From assembly GCF_900215295.1 (NCBI RefSeq), contig NZ_OCMF01000001.1:310001-374000 (forward strand): a stretch of DNA of 64,000 bases. Direction: 5' to 3'. This document shows, piece by piece, positions 42,004 through 51,021 of this stretch. The translations under genes were made by a program, and so were the position numbers. Within the stretch, counting starts at the first letter, position 1. The number at the start of each line of letters is the position of its first letter. Below the pieces are notes generated by a model that did not search any database, was not told the origin of the DNA, and saw only the letters and a list, made by a program, of their open reading frames with translations. Source of the stretch: Salinimicrobium sediminis. Its GTDB lineage: Bacteria; Bacteroidota; Bacteroidia; Flavobacteriales; Flavobacteriaceae.

Positions 42004-42384
42004 TTATTTTAGAACATAAGTGGCCAGCAGTTGCTGTACCTCATAAACATTGACAGATTTATTGAACCTCCTGGAAATACTAGGTTGTTGTTCACTGGAG
42101 ATCCAGATCTTTAGTTCTGCATCCAGGTCAAAGGTTCCGGCAGTTTCAATGCTGAATCTCGAAATGCTTTTATATGTGACAGATAAATATTCGGATTTAC
42201 GGCCGGTTAGCCCTTGCTTATCGACGAGGATCAGCCTTTTATCCGTAAAAATAAAGGTGTCCCTTATCAGTTTAAAGCCTACCTCGATCTGCTCATTTGG
42301 CGTTAAAAGTTGTCCGTAATCTGCGCGTAATTTTTCTTTATCTACGGCTCCTGCATTGCCCATTAAGGAGGAGAATAATCCCAT
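42004..42384 (-). CDS. bacterial PH domain protein
   Basis: A 126-residue protein nearly all occupied by a bacterial PH-like domain (bPH_1 type). The alternating strands are IEVGFKLIRDTFIFTDKRLILVDKQG (in part), the strand SEYLSVTYKSISRFSIE, and LDAELKIWISS, plus a C-terminal helix VYEVQQLLATYVL. Function is unknown. It is monocistronic, preceded by a 211-bp gap and ending at the shared terminator. Confidence 0.8.
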   Translation of the reverse strand: MGLFSSLMGNAGAVDKEKLRADYGQLLTPNEQIEVGFKLIRDTFIFTDKRLILVDKQGLTGRKSEYLSVTYKSISRFSIETAGTFDLDAELKIWISSEQQPSISRRFNKSVNVYEVQQLLATYVLK

Positions 42385-42595
42385 TTTTTTTGCTGTTTAA
42401 AAATTATAACTGGAAAGTTAATTTAAATTTTTGGATGATTTTCTATGGAGGTATTCCCGTTCCTGCAAACCTTGTCTCCTGCTCCGGAAAAAATCTCTAT
42501 ACTCAGTACTATTTACTCTATACTGATGGTTGTTTGAGAAAGCTTTAACAAGTTGCCATTTCTTTAATACCTATTTTTAGAAAAACCTAAAAAAT

Positions 42596-43960
42596 ATGGC
42601 CTTCTTCGGAAAAGTTAGAAATACCATCAACCTCTTAAAAAACATCGACCTGGACCAACTGACAAAGATCAATCAGCAAATTGATCTTTCGGAAGCTATG
42701 AAAACCCTGGGAAATTTAGATGAGAATCAGCTTAAAGGTCTCATGAAAATGCTCAAGACAAAGCGCCGCAAAGGTCAGCATGACCTTCCACCTATTGATG
42801 GGGATTTTTACAACCTGGACCTCAAGCTAACCGAAGAGCAGCGTGAACTGCAACTTAAGGTGCGCAATCTAATGGAAGACGAGGTGCGGCCATTGATCAA
42901 TGACCATTGGAATCGTGCTAAATTCCCTTTTGAGGTCATCGAAATGTTCAAAAAACTTAATATCGCCGGAATTCCTTACGAAGGTTACGGCTGCCCTAAT
43001 TTGCCATTTCTAATGGAAGGCGTCATTGCCCAGGAGATCGCGCGGGTTGATGTTTCTATATCCACCTTTTTTGGCGTACATAGCGGCCTAGCCATGGGGT
43101 CCATCTACCTCTGCGGAAGTGAGGAACAAAAGCAGGAATGGTTGCCAAAAATGCAAAAACTGGAGGCTATTGGTGCTTTCGGATTAACCGAACCAAACGT
43201 AGGTAGCGGGGTCGCCGGCGGATTGGAAACCACCTGCAGGTTTGATGGAGAGCACTGGGTGATCAACGGACAGAAAAAATGGATTGGGAATGCCACTTTT
43301 GCCGATGTTATAGTGATCTGGGCGCGGGATGAAGATTCAAATCAGGTGAAAGGATTTTTAGTGAGGAAAGGAAATCCCGGCTTTAAAGCTGAAAAAATGG
43401 AAGACAAAATGGCGCTGCGAATTGTACAGAATGCTCTCATTACCCTGACGGATTGTAAAATACCCGACAGCGACCGTCTTAAAAAAGCAGAATCTTTTAG
43501 AGATACCGCAAAGGTGCTGAAGATGACCCGCGCAGGGGTAGCCTGGCAGGCTGTAGGATGTGCCCGGGGTGCCTACGAAAGTGCTTTAAAATATACCAAG
43601 AAAAGAGAGCAATTTGGAAGACCTATTGCTTCCTACCAACTGATCCAGAATCATCTGGTGGAGATGCTTTCAAACCTTACGGCTATGCAAACCCTGTGTT
43701 TTAGATTATCTGAACTACAGGACCAGGATCTCCTGAAAGATGAACATGCTTCCATGGCAAAAGTCTTTACCAGTATGAGAATGCGGGATGTGGTAAGTCG
43801 GGCCCGGGAAGTTATGGGCGGTAACGGTATTCTGCTGGAATACGATGTTGCAAGGTTCGTCGCCGATGCCGAAGCTATATACAGCTATGAAGGCACCAAG
43901 GAGATCAATTCCCTTATTGTGGGAAGAGCGATCACCGGTTATAGTGCGTTTGTGAATTAG
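42596..43960 (+). CDS. acyl-CoA dehydrogenase (glutaryl-CoA dehydrogenase-like)
   Basis: A 454-residue flavoprotein oxidising an acyl-CoA to its enoyl-CoA. The N-terminal 60 residues are an unusual extension containing a repeated IDLxQLTKINQQIDLSEAMK-like helical stretch. The ACAD fold follows, with EPNVGSGVAGGLETT-type FAD/substrate segment (FGLTEPNVGS), GQKKWIGNA, EQFGRPIASYQL and the C-terminal VMGGNGILLEYDVARFVADAE. The catalytic Glu is predicted at Glu432 (YSYEGTKEIN), at the position used by glutaryl-CoA dehydrogenases. Substrate is uncertain; a decarboxylating glutaryl-CoA role is possible. No other genes of the pathway are adjacent. Confidence 0.9.
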   Translation: MAFFGKVRNTINLLKNIDLDQLTKINQQIDLSEAMKTLGNLDENQLKGLMKMLKTKRRKGQHDLPPIDGDFYNLDLKLTEEQRELQLKVRNLMEDEVRPLINDHWNRAKFPFEVIEMFKKLNIAGIPYEGYGCPNLPFLMEGVIAQEIARVDVSISTFFGVHSGLAMGSIYLCGSEEQKQEWLPKMQKLEAIGAFGLTEPNVGSGVAGGLETTCRFDGEHWVINGQKKWIGNATFADVIVIWARDEDSNQVKGFLVRKGNPGFKAEKMEDKMALRIVQNALITLTDCKIPDSDRLKKAESFRDTAKVLKMTRAGVAWQAVGCARGAYESALKYTKKREQFGRPIASYQLIQNHLVEMLSNLTAMQTLCFRLSELQDQDLLKDEHASMAKVFTSMRMRDVVSRAREVMGGNGILLEYDVARFVADAEAIYSYEGTKEINSLIVGRAITGYSAFVN

Positions 43961-44085
43961 GAGACTGGACCGCTTCGCTTCCAGAGCCAGGAATCAAGAC
44001 TACGTATGCAGTCCGCAGTAAAAAGTTGGCAGATTAATAGGAGTGGTCACGAGTCAGAAAATGATTAAAATAGAAAATAAAAAAG

Positions 44086-44120
44086 TCTAGGTTCTAGTTT
44101 CTAGCATCTAGTCTCTTAAC
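44086..44120. repeat. five TCTAGNN heptamers upstream of 2-hydroxyacid dehydrogenase gene
   Basis: TCTAGGT, TCTAGTT, TCTAGCA, TCTAGTC, TCTTAAC in one register. Confidence 0.8.
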
Positions 44121-44138
44121 CAGAAAATTAACTAACCA

Positions 44139-45059
44139 ATGTCATTTCTAATCGTAAGCTCCCAAAGAGATCCCAAAGCCTGGGTACAGGCACTAAAAGA
44201 ACAAGACCCGGACCTCGACCTGGAGGTTTTTCCCGAGGTGGCCGATCCTTCCAAAGTGGAGTTCGCTCTTTCCTGGAAACATCCGCACGGGATCTATAAG
44301 AATTATCCCAATTTAAAAGCCATCGCCTCTATGGGTGCAGGCATTGATCATATCATCAACGATCCCGATATTCCGCAGCACATCAAGATCACCAGAGTAA
44401 TTGACGAACAGCTTACAAAAGATATGAGCGTGTTCGTTCTTTCCCTGATCCTGGACCACCTGCGGAACCTTTCCCATCACTATTGCAGCAAAGAGTGGAA
44501 GCCTGTAAAATATCTTCGACCAGAAGAGGTGCAGGTAGGGATCATGGGAATGGGCGTACTGGCAGTAGGCGTGGCCGAAAAACTTATCCGGAATAAATTC
44601 AATGTCACCGGCTGGTCCCGCTCTCAAAAAGAGATCCTGGGAGTTACTACCTTTCATGGGGATGATCAACTACAGGATTTTCTTGAGCAATCTAATGTTT
44701 TACTGTGTCTACTACCGTTGACATCTGAAACTGAAAACATCCTTAATAAACGCCTTTTTGAAAGGTTACCTCAAGGCGCTTATGTGATCAATGTTGCACG
44801 GGGTCCGCACCTGGTAGAGGAAGATCTGCTGGAAATGATAGATTCGGGACATCTTTCGGGGGCGAGTCTTGATGTTTTCCGAAAAGAACCTTTACCTGAA
44901 GATCATCCTTTCTGGAAACATGAAAAAATTCGTATCACCCCACACATCGCCAGTGTTACTAATCCATCGACTGTGGTGCCCCAGATCCTTGAAAACTATG
45001 AAAGAATTAAACAGGGAAAGGAATTGAATAATGTGGTTGACAGAGAGAAAGAATATTAG
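44139..45059 (+). CDS. D-isomer-specific 2-hydroxyacid dehydrogenase (GhrA-like)
   Basis: A 306-residue NAD(P)-dependent reductase of glyoxylate/hydroxypyruvate type. Nucleotide motif VGIMGMGVLAVGVAEKL, the LLPLTSETENILN and NVARGPHLVEEDLLEMIDSGHLSGASLDVF signatures (cited in part), and catalytic Arg (in NVARG), Glu (near FRKEPLPE) and His (PHIAS) are present. It is shorter than the formate/glycerate enzymes, fitting GhrA. Followed by heptamers and a stress-protein gene. Confidence 0.9.
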   Translation: MSFLIVSSQRDPKAWVQALKEQDPDLDLEVFPEVADPSKVEFALSWKHPHGIYKNYPNLKAIASMGAGIDHIINDPDIPQHIKITRVIDEQLTKDMSVFVLSLILDHLRNLSHHYCSKEWKPVKYLRPEEVQVGIMGMGVLAVGVAEKLIRNKFNVTGWSRSQKEILGVTTFHGDDQLQDFLEQSNVLLCLLPLTSETENILNKRLFERLPQGAYVINVARGPHLVEEDLLEMIDSGHLSGASLDVFRKEPLPEDHPFWKHEKIRITPHIASVTNPSTVVPQILENYERIKQGKELNNVVDREKEY

Positions 45060-45060
45060 T

Positions 45061-45102
45061 GTTCAGTGTTCAGTGTTCAGTGAGCAGTGATCAGTGGTCA
45101 GA
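45061..45102. repeat. six GTTCAGT-type heptamers
   Basis: Three GTTCAGT, GAGCAGT, GATCAGT, GGTCAGA, directly after the stop of the 2-hydroxyacid dehydrogenase gene. Confidence 0.85.
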
Positions 45103-45159
45103 AAAAATATTTAAATGACCCTTCTAAAAACAACAAACCATAAACAACAAATTGACATC

Positions 45160-45609
45160 ATGAAAGAATTAAAGAACATACTCGTAGCTATTGATTTTAA
45201 TGACGCTGTTGGGGAACTGCTGGGATATGCCGAAGGTTTGGCTGAAAAGTTTGATGCCAAGGTTTGGGTGCTGCATGTGGCGGAACCCGATCCCGACTTT
45301 GTAGGTTATGAACCGGGTCCACAATACATCAGGGATTTTAAGGCAGAAGAGTTCCGGGAGGAACACCGAAACCTGCAAATGTACTGTGACACTTTCTTGA
45401 ATGATACCATTGAAAAAGAAGCATTACTCATCCAGGGTTCTACCGTAGAAGCAGTACTTGAGGAAGCACAGAAGCTGGAATCTGACCTGTTGATTGTAGG
45501 GACGCACAAGCATAGTTTTTTACACAACCTGCTGCAGGAAAGTGTTTCATTAAAGCTGCTGAAAAAGGTAAATATTCCCCTTTTAGCAATCCCTATTGAT
45601 GAAGACTAG
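45160..45609 (+). CDS. universal stress protein (UspA family)
   Basis: A 149-residue protein, taking MKELKNILVAIDF as start (ATG 45160); a longer frame begins 15 codons upstream but has no family match. It has the Usp strand LKNILVAIDFND and the C-terminal LLIVGTHKHSFLHNLLQESVSLKLL. The ATP-binding consensus G-2x-G-9x-G(S/T) is not complete, because VGTHKHS lacks the second Gly. It may therefore not bind ATP in the usual way. Role presumed stress adaptation. Confidence 0.88.
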   Translation: MKELKNILVAIDFNDAVGELLGYAEGLAEKFDAKVWVLHVAEPDPDFVGYEPGPQYIRDFKAEEFREEHRNLQMYCDTFLNDTIEKEALLIQGSTVEAVLEEAQKLESDLLIVGTHKHSFLHNLLQESVSLKLLKKVNIPLLAIPIDED

Positions 45610-45652
45610 TTTAGCGTCAAAATAAACCGCAGCAGAGGGTAACCCGATGCTT

Positions 45653-47380
45653 TTATTTTATCCTGGAAGTTTTAATTTTCACATCTGCAGTGGCCCAGGA
45701 TCTTTGGATATCTCCCTCCAGTTGTTCCACCATCTCGCGGTCGTTCATGTGTTCATAAGCGAGCTTAAGTCCATGCTGAGCCCAGCCGTTTTTAGGCAGC
45801 ACCTCAAGATCCTTTTCCAGGGTCCTGATAGCATCTGAATATTTCCCCGCTTCGATCTGCACAGCACCTAGAGTGTGTCGAACAGAGAAGAACCAATCCG
45901 GCGGCTCCTGAAAGTTCAGATGATCTTCCAGACGAACAGCTTCGGAAAGCAAACTGATGCTCTGGTCATATTTTCCTTCTGAAGCGAGGATCTCTCCTTT
46001 CAATACTTTTCGTGCGATATCCACTATGTCCCCCATAGAATTGATCCCCCAGATGCTCATCTCCTGCAGGCGTTCATCCTTTGCCAGTTTTTCCAGTTCC
46101 TGAAGTTCGGCTTTGGCCTTTGGTAAATTCTTTTTTCCGAGGTAAGCCATTCCGCGGGCATAACGGGAAATTGCCCGGGGATAAAGCAGGGTGTCCTGCA
46201 AATCCCTTTCCAGGATCTTATCCCATTCACCGAATTTCACCTCCACAAAATAAGGGATCATATAAAAATGCTGCAGGGTGGTCCATCCCTGCTCCTTCAT
46301 CACCTCGGGGTGGATCTTTTCGGCGAGTTTGTAGGCCCCTGTAAAGGCACGTTCTTTATTGCCTTCCAGAGTAGCCGTAGCCGCAAGGAAATGATAGTTG
46401 TGCGGATAATACGCCAACGGATATACCCCCTGGGCATGACAGGTGGTCACATAAGCGCTATCTACCTCCACCGCTTTTAGATTTGCAAGGCTGCCTTTGT
46501 GGTAATCTCCTGTTTGAATATAAGTGTGCGATGGCATGTGAATAAGGTGACCTGCTCCCGGCACCAGACCTGCATCAAATTTTTCAGCACTGCCAAGAGC
46601 ACGTTCAGGGGAATTAGAAGCTTCGGTGGCGTGAATGTAAAAATGATGAGCTCCGGGATGATCGGGATAATCCTTCATTACCTTTTCTAAAAGGGCAATT
46701 ACTGTTGGGGTCCATTCTTTAGGCTCTCCGTTCTTATCGTATAGATCCCAGGGGTACAGATCCATTACCGATTCGGCATAAAGTGCGGCGATCTCCGGAT
46801 CTTCCCTGTATTTCTCAAACAGCTCCTTCATGGCTGCAGAATATTCGACATCCAGGCTCCGCCTGTCCTCCACCGGTTCTTCCACATACCTTTTTAAAAG
46901 GGCATTAATAAGGTCCTTCTCCTTTTGAGTCGCGTTGCCCGCAAGTTCTTTAGCTTTCTGAATTGCTTCATATGCTCTCTTATAATTATCGGGTTCCATC
47001 CCGGCATTGTAGTTAGGCCCCAGCACATAGGCGAAGCCCCAGTAGCACATTGCGCACTCAGGATCAAGTTTGCTGGCGTAGTAGAAAGACCTGGCCGCCT
47101 CGGCATGATTGAAGCCGTAGGACAATACCAGCCCCTGGTCGAAATATTGCTGAACTTTGGGATTATCTGTAGAAATAGGATAATGTAAAACGTCAAGGCC
47201 ATCTAAGAGTGGGGCAACGTTATCTTTTTGGTACCACTCGATATCGACAGTTTTAGGGGCACAGCCGTAAGATGAACTCACCTTTTCACCCACCAGTATC
47301 TCCTCTTCAGCCGTTTGCCTGTTCTTACATGAGAAGAGGACAAGCGACAGGATCATCAAAATTATACTTCCCTTTTTCAT
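45653..47380 (-). CDS. TPR-containing lipoprotein with His-rich core
   Basis: A 575-residue lipoprotein (lipobox LFSC at about residue 18). Residues about 80-140 are TPR-like (YFDQGLVLSYGFNHAEAARSFYYASKLDPECAMCYWG). The middle has three striking His clusters: HHFYIHATEAS, HLIHMPSHTYIQTGDYH and HAQGVYPLAYYPHNYHF. The C-terminal half contains more TPR helices. The CAMC pair is not a haem motif (no CxxCH). The conserved His clusters could bind metal, but this is inference. It has its own terminator upstream (47466-47494) and is otherwise unlinked. Confidence 0.75.
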   Translation of the reverse strand: MKKGSIILMILSLVLFSCKNRQTAEEEILVGEKVSSSYGCAPKTVDIEWYQKDNVAPLLDGLDVLHYPISTDNPKVQQYFDQGLVLSYGFNHAEAARSFYYASKLDPECAMCYWGFAYVLGPNYNAGMEPDNYKRAYEAIQKAKELAGNATQKEKDLINALLKRYVEEPVEDRRSLDVEYSAAMKELFEKYREDPEIAALYAESVMDLYPWDLYDKNGEPKEWTPTVIALLEKVMKDYPDHPGAHHFYIHATEASNSPERALGSAEKFDAGLVPGAGHLIHMPSHTYIQTGDYHKGSLANLKAVEVDSAYVTTCHAQGVYPLAYYPHNYHFLAATATLEGNKERAFTGAYKLAEKIHPEVMKEQGWTTLQHFYMIPYFVEVKFGEWDKILERDLQDTLLYPRAISRYARGMAYLGKKNLPKAKAELQELEKLAKDERLQEMSIWGINSMGDIVDIARKVLKGEILASEGKYDQSISLLSEAVRLEDHLNFQEPPDWFFSVRHTLGAVQIEAGKYSDAIRTLEKDLEVLPKNGWAQHGLKLAYEHMNDREMVEQLEGDIQRSWATADVKIKTSRIK

Positions 47381-47465
47381 AGCACATAAAATTCATCCTA
47401 ATAAAAATAATCTAATTATTTGATAATCAGTAGTTAATAAATAAATTTATTCAGTAGGCATAAAC

Positions 47466-47494
47466 AAAAAGCCCCACTCTACAGCAGGGCTTTT
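47466..47494 (-). terminator. terminator of the DUF5117-type metalloprotease gene
   Basis: AAAAAGCCC and GGGCTTTTG pair around an 11-nt loop, about 30 nt beyond the stop of the leftward gene at 47524. Confidence 0.75.
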
Positions 47495-47523
47495 GTAAAA
47501 TATCAGGTGAGCCTGATAAAAAA

Positions 47524-49971
47524 TTATGCATCTACATCAAGGGCAGCATCAATTCTTGCCAGCAGGTCTTTCCAGTGATAAACAGTTAATTTATCATTAG
47601 ATCTGGAGCTTCCGGCCCTCAGGTCTCTCCTTAGCTGTTCCAGTTCTCCACGCATTAGCGCTATAATATCGGTAGAAGTGACCTCTCCCGGTTCTTCTTT
47701 CTCCAGATTTTGTATATACTCTGCAGCAGTATCTACGTAAGAACGCTGAATGTTCCTGCGGTAAGCATCTGCTTTAGTTCCCTTGTATAGTTCACTAAAA
47801 ATGCCTTTTCTAAGGTCATCCATCATTTCTACCGGAGAATAAGCTTCTTTACCGTTGATCTGTTCATTGGTGAACATACGTTCCAGGCGTTCTTTATCCA
47901 GCAGGTTGTCCAGAGATCTTCCCTGCAGCCCCTGAATGTTCTCTATACTACCCGAAGCCTGTATCCTTCCCAGTAACTCTTCATTCAGTAACCAGTGCGG
48001 TGTGGTAAAAGCATGTTCATTTAAAAAAGCAATTGCAGCCTCTTGTTTTTCACGGGGCACATGGGTGTAAACCGTTCCCTCCTGGTCGGCTGTTTTTCGG
48101 GTTTCGTAGATTCCGCCCACATTGCTTATCACATGGCTAATGTAGCCTCTCCACATGCCGCCCAATTCACGGTAAACTTCCTCCAGGTCATCATAGTCCT
48201 GGTTATCTTTTGAGGTCCACTTTACTAAATTGGGTACAACCTTTTTGAGGTTTGCAAGGCCATATTCGCTGGCTTTGATCTGGTCATCCCCAAGGCTTTC
48301 CCTTTGAGACTGCGGATCTATGCCACGATAACCACTTCCAAATTCGTAAACAGGATCTCCTGCCTTTTCCAGGATCCAGTTGCTCAGGATCTGTTTTTCT
48401 TCCTGTGCAGATTTTCCCGGGATATACCTGTAACCCCAGTTGATGGCATAAAGATCATAAGGTCCCATCATCCTGATATATCTCACTCCTTCATCTCCCG
48501 GCTGCGCCACATAATTCACCCGGGCATAATCCATAATGGAAGGGGTAAGCCCATATTTTTGGGTGAATCCAGGATCCCGTAAAGAATCTGTAGGATAAGC
48601 CGAACTCGCTTTCATGTTGTGCGGTAAACCAAGGGCATGGCCTACTTCGTGGGCGATCACCATACGCATCATCTCGCCTATCTCTTCTTCGGGTGTTTCC
48701 AGGGAACGGGCTGCAGGATTTTGTGCCCCTGCTTCTATCATAAACCTGTTACGGTATGAACGCAGGTGGTTATGATACCAAATAATGTCACTTTCTATGA
48801 TCTCTCCGGTACGGGGATCGGTCACCGAAGGTCCCATTGCATTCCGGGTAGTGCTTGCCACATATCGCACTACAGAATAACGCACGTCTTCGGGACTGAA
48901 TTCAGGATCTTCTTCTTTAGTAGGTGGATCTTTGGCAATTACTGCATTTTTGAAACCTGCAGCTTCAAAAGCTACATTCCAGTCTTCTATTCCCTGCTTG
49001 AAGTAAGGCCTCCATTTTTCAGGCGTTGCAGGGTCCAGATACCAAACAATGGGTTTTACCGGTTCAACAAGTTCGCCCCTTTTATATGCTTCCATATCTT
49101 TAGGTACAAGTCTCCATCGGTTGATGATCTCGTAATCATCGGCTTTAAGCGCCTGGGAATTGTAATCATATTTGCGGGTAGTAAACCAACCTACGCGATG
49201 ATCGGCCAGGCGGGGCTGCATCTTATCTTCCGGAAGCAGGATCATAGACTGGTTCATCAACATTGAAATGGTCCCGGCCTGTTCTCTTGCGGGTGGTTCT
49301 TCCGCCTCATAGGTCATCACATGCTTCACCTCAACATTCTTTGGATATGCATGAGCCGACTGGATGTAAGATCTTGATTTATCCAGCTTTTTAACTTTGT
49401 ACTGTTTCCGAAGCTCGGGAGAAACACCGTTTATAGCGGCAACTTCCTCTGTGAAAAGGTCACTCACTTCAATTACTGCGGAAGTTTTGTTGTCATTATA
49501 AGCCGAAATTTTAGCGCTGAAGAGGATTGGAAAGAAATTGTTCGCCTGCACCGATTGATAAATTGGAGATCCTTCCTCGCTCTCATTCTCAAAACTGATC
49601 ACCTTCATATCAATATGATCTCCCCGCTTTGACCAGCGCACTACCTGTTCGTTTACTTTGGAGCCGGCGTTAACGTACCCACCACCAAAGCCTGCAGGAA
49701 CTCCTGCAATACGGCTCACCAGCAGCATATCTTTTTCAAGCAGCTCCAGCGGAACCTCGAAATAGAGTTTATCTCCAACAAAATGTGAGGTAAAAAGACC
49801 TTGATCGCTTTTGGCTTCCGAAGTGATCACCTCGTTATAGGGTTTAATATCGGATTTCATTTGTCCTGGTTTTTTTGCGACATCTTTTGGGGAGTCGGTG
49901 ACGATTTGCTGCGTCTGGCAACTTACACCTACCGCGAGCAACAGCCCGTACATCGGTAATTTTTTTATCAT
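47524..49971 (-). CDS. zinc-dependent metalloprotease lipoprotein (DUF5117/DUF4953 family)
   Basis: An 815-residue lipoprotein (lipobox VGVSC near residue 18). An extended N-terminal beta-rich region (about 30-300) resembles DUF5117/DUF5118. It is followed by a metzincin-like domain with HEVGHALGLPHN: His441, Glu442, His445 and His451 are the zinc-binding and catalytic residues. The C-terminal part is helical. This family is widespread in Bacteroidota; the physiological substrate is unknown. The leader upstream consists of a heptamer tract. Confidence 0.88.
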   Translation of the reverse strand: MIKKLPMYGLLLAVGVSCQTQQIVTDSPKDVAKKPGQMKSDIKPYNEVITSEAKSDQGLFTSHFVGDKLYFEVPLELLEKDMLLVSRIAGVPAGFGGGYVNAGSKVNEQVVRWSKRGDHIDMKVISFENESEEGSPIYQSVQANNFFPILFSAKISAYNDNKTSAVIEVSDLFTEEVAAINGVSPELRKQYKVKKLDKSRSYIQSAHAYPKNVEVKHVMTYEAEEPPAREQAGTISMLMNQSMILLPEDKMQPRLADHRVGWFTTRKYDYNSQALKADDYEIINRWRLVPKDMEAYKRGELVEPVKPIVWYLDPATPEKWRPYFKQGIEDWNVAFEAAGFKNAVIAKDPPTKEEDPEFSPEDVRYSVVRYVASTTRNAMGPSVTDPRTGEIIESDIIWYHNHLRSYRNRFMIEAGAQNPAARSLETPEEEIGEMMRMVIAHEVGHALGLPHNMKASSAYPTDSLRDPGFTQKYGLTPSIMDYARVNYVAQPGDEGVRYIRMMGPYDLYAINWGYRYIPGKSAQEEKQILSNWILEKAGDPVYEFGSGYRGIDPQSQRESLGDDQIKASEYGLANLKKVVPNLVKWTSKDNQDYDDLEEVYRELGGMWRGYISHVISNVGGIYETRKTADQEGTVYTHVPREKQEAAIAFLNEHAFTTPHWLLNEELLGRIQASGSIENIQGLQGRSLDNLLDKERLERMFTNEQINGKEAYSPVEMMDDLRKGIFSELYKGTKADAYRRNIQRSYVDTAAEYIQNLEKEEPGEVTSTDIIALMRGELEQLRRDLRAGSSRSNDKLTVYHWKDLLARIDAALDVDA

Positions 49972-50279
49972 GGGTCAATGGGATTTAAGTTTCCCAAGAT
50001 AAAAAATGAAATTAGAAGTACGAAATGGAAGTTAGAAGTACGACGTTAGAAGTACGAAGTTAGAGGTACGAAGTTAGAAGTACGAAGTTAGAAGTATGAA
50101 GAATTAATCCCCGCAAAGGCCGAAAAGGTGTCGTAGAATAAATTCGAATCCTCATATCTTCGAATTATATTTGGAATTTAGTGCTCGTAATTTGGGATTC
50201 AATTTCTTTGTTTCCCCCAGATTTCAGCTCCCCGAAGAGCTAATGTTAAATGACCATTGCTAATTGATAAGTGTTTAGT
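49972..50279. other. 308-bp gap with heptamer tracts
   Basis: Heptamers in the metalloprotease upstream region (50008-50104) and six more (50241-50282) next to the outer-membrane protein stop; the middle has no recognisable gene. A block of the 62923-type also starts nearby. Confidence 0.7.
50008..50104. repeat. GAAGTTA/GAAGTAC alternating heptamers
   Basis: About 12 heptamers, alternating GAAGTTA and GAAGTAC to give a 14-bp period, with one 1-nt slip near 50027. Directly upstream of the metalloprotease start. Confidence 0.88.
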
Positions 50280-50816
50280 TCATTGCCCGAGCCTGTAGAA
50301 AATTTTGAGTCCGGCAGAGGGTAAGATAAATCCGGAGCCAATAAGGTCGAGATCGCCTGTTACGGCATCTGTCCTCTCCTTTTTTGCCGTGTTCCTGTCC
50401 ACAAGCATTAACATTAGCCCGGCCTCGAGGGCTACACCAAACTGCGGAGTAACATTGAATTCTCTCCCCAGTCTCGGAACAAACAGCAGGTTCATCCGTT
50501 TTTCCCACTCCCCTTCACTGTGCATATAAGTAATTCCGGCTTTTCCGTACCAGGGTGGCAAATCGGTTTGTTGAGATCTTCCCGCGAAATGGTAGTAGAA
50601 GTCAGCCGAAGCATTAAAATTCTCATTCTTGTAACCCGGACTGGTTCCAATGCTTAATCCATATTGATATTGATCCAGCTGTATTCTAAAGCCCACATTT
50701 ACCATCTCGGGAGTTCCCGCTCCTCCTGTGAGATTAAATTCTCCCTGCGCTAGAGTTATATTGGCAGAAAATAAAAAGAGCAGGCCAAATACGAAAGGAA
50801 TAAAACTGTTCTTCAT
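50280..50816 (-). CDS. outer-membrane beta-barrel protein (178 aa)
   Basis: A 178-residue exported protein (signal peptide about 1-23, NITLAQG). The remainder is beta-hairpins with aromatic caps (NVGFRIQLDQYQYGLSIG, ADFYYHFAG, GYKNENFN), ending KIFYRL. This resembles small porin-like outer-membrane beta-barrels (OmpW/OMP_b-brl like). Function is not recognised. It ends in heptamers and is divergent from the dehydratase gene, across a 205-bp gap. Confidence 0.65.
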   Translation of the reverse strand: MKNSFIPFVFGLLFLFSANITLAQGEFNLTGGAGTPEMVNVGFRIQLDQYQYGLSIGTSPGYKNENFNASADFYYHFAGRSQQTDLPPWYGKAGITYMHSEGEWEKRMNLLFVPRLGREFNVTPQFGVALEAGLMLMLVDRNTAKKERTDAVTGDLDLIGSGFILPSAGLKIFYRLGQ

Positions 50817-51021
50817 ATCATAATTATTATGCAGGCAAAGGGCCCTTACTATTTTTTCCCGAGGGCAGTCGGAGTTGCCTTTTAATTTTTGATAGCAAAA
50901 GTTAAAGCAATGTAGATTAAATAATTGAAATATAGTTTTTGGGTACTAATTTCCGCAGCTGTTTTGCGATTAATCTACAGGTTGTTTTTATCTTGTTATT
51001 GCTTAAATAACCTAAAATTTA

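Noticed and set aside
46925-47188. Haem-binding reading of the CAMC pair in the TPR lipoprotein
   Set aside because: No CxxCH motif; the pair is followed by Tyr, so it is not a c-type haem site.
47797-47830. Another member of the TCAAAAATGCC palindrome family
   Set aside because: It lies inside the metalloprotease coding sequence, lacks the second arm and is explained by codons.
50008-50104. CRISPR array
   Set aside because: Direct 14-bp periodicity without unique spacers or cas genes; it is a tandem heptamer array.
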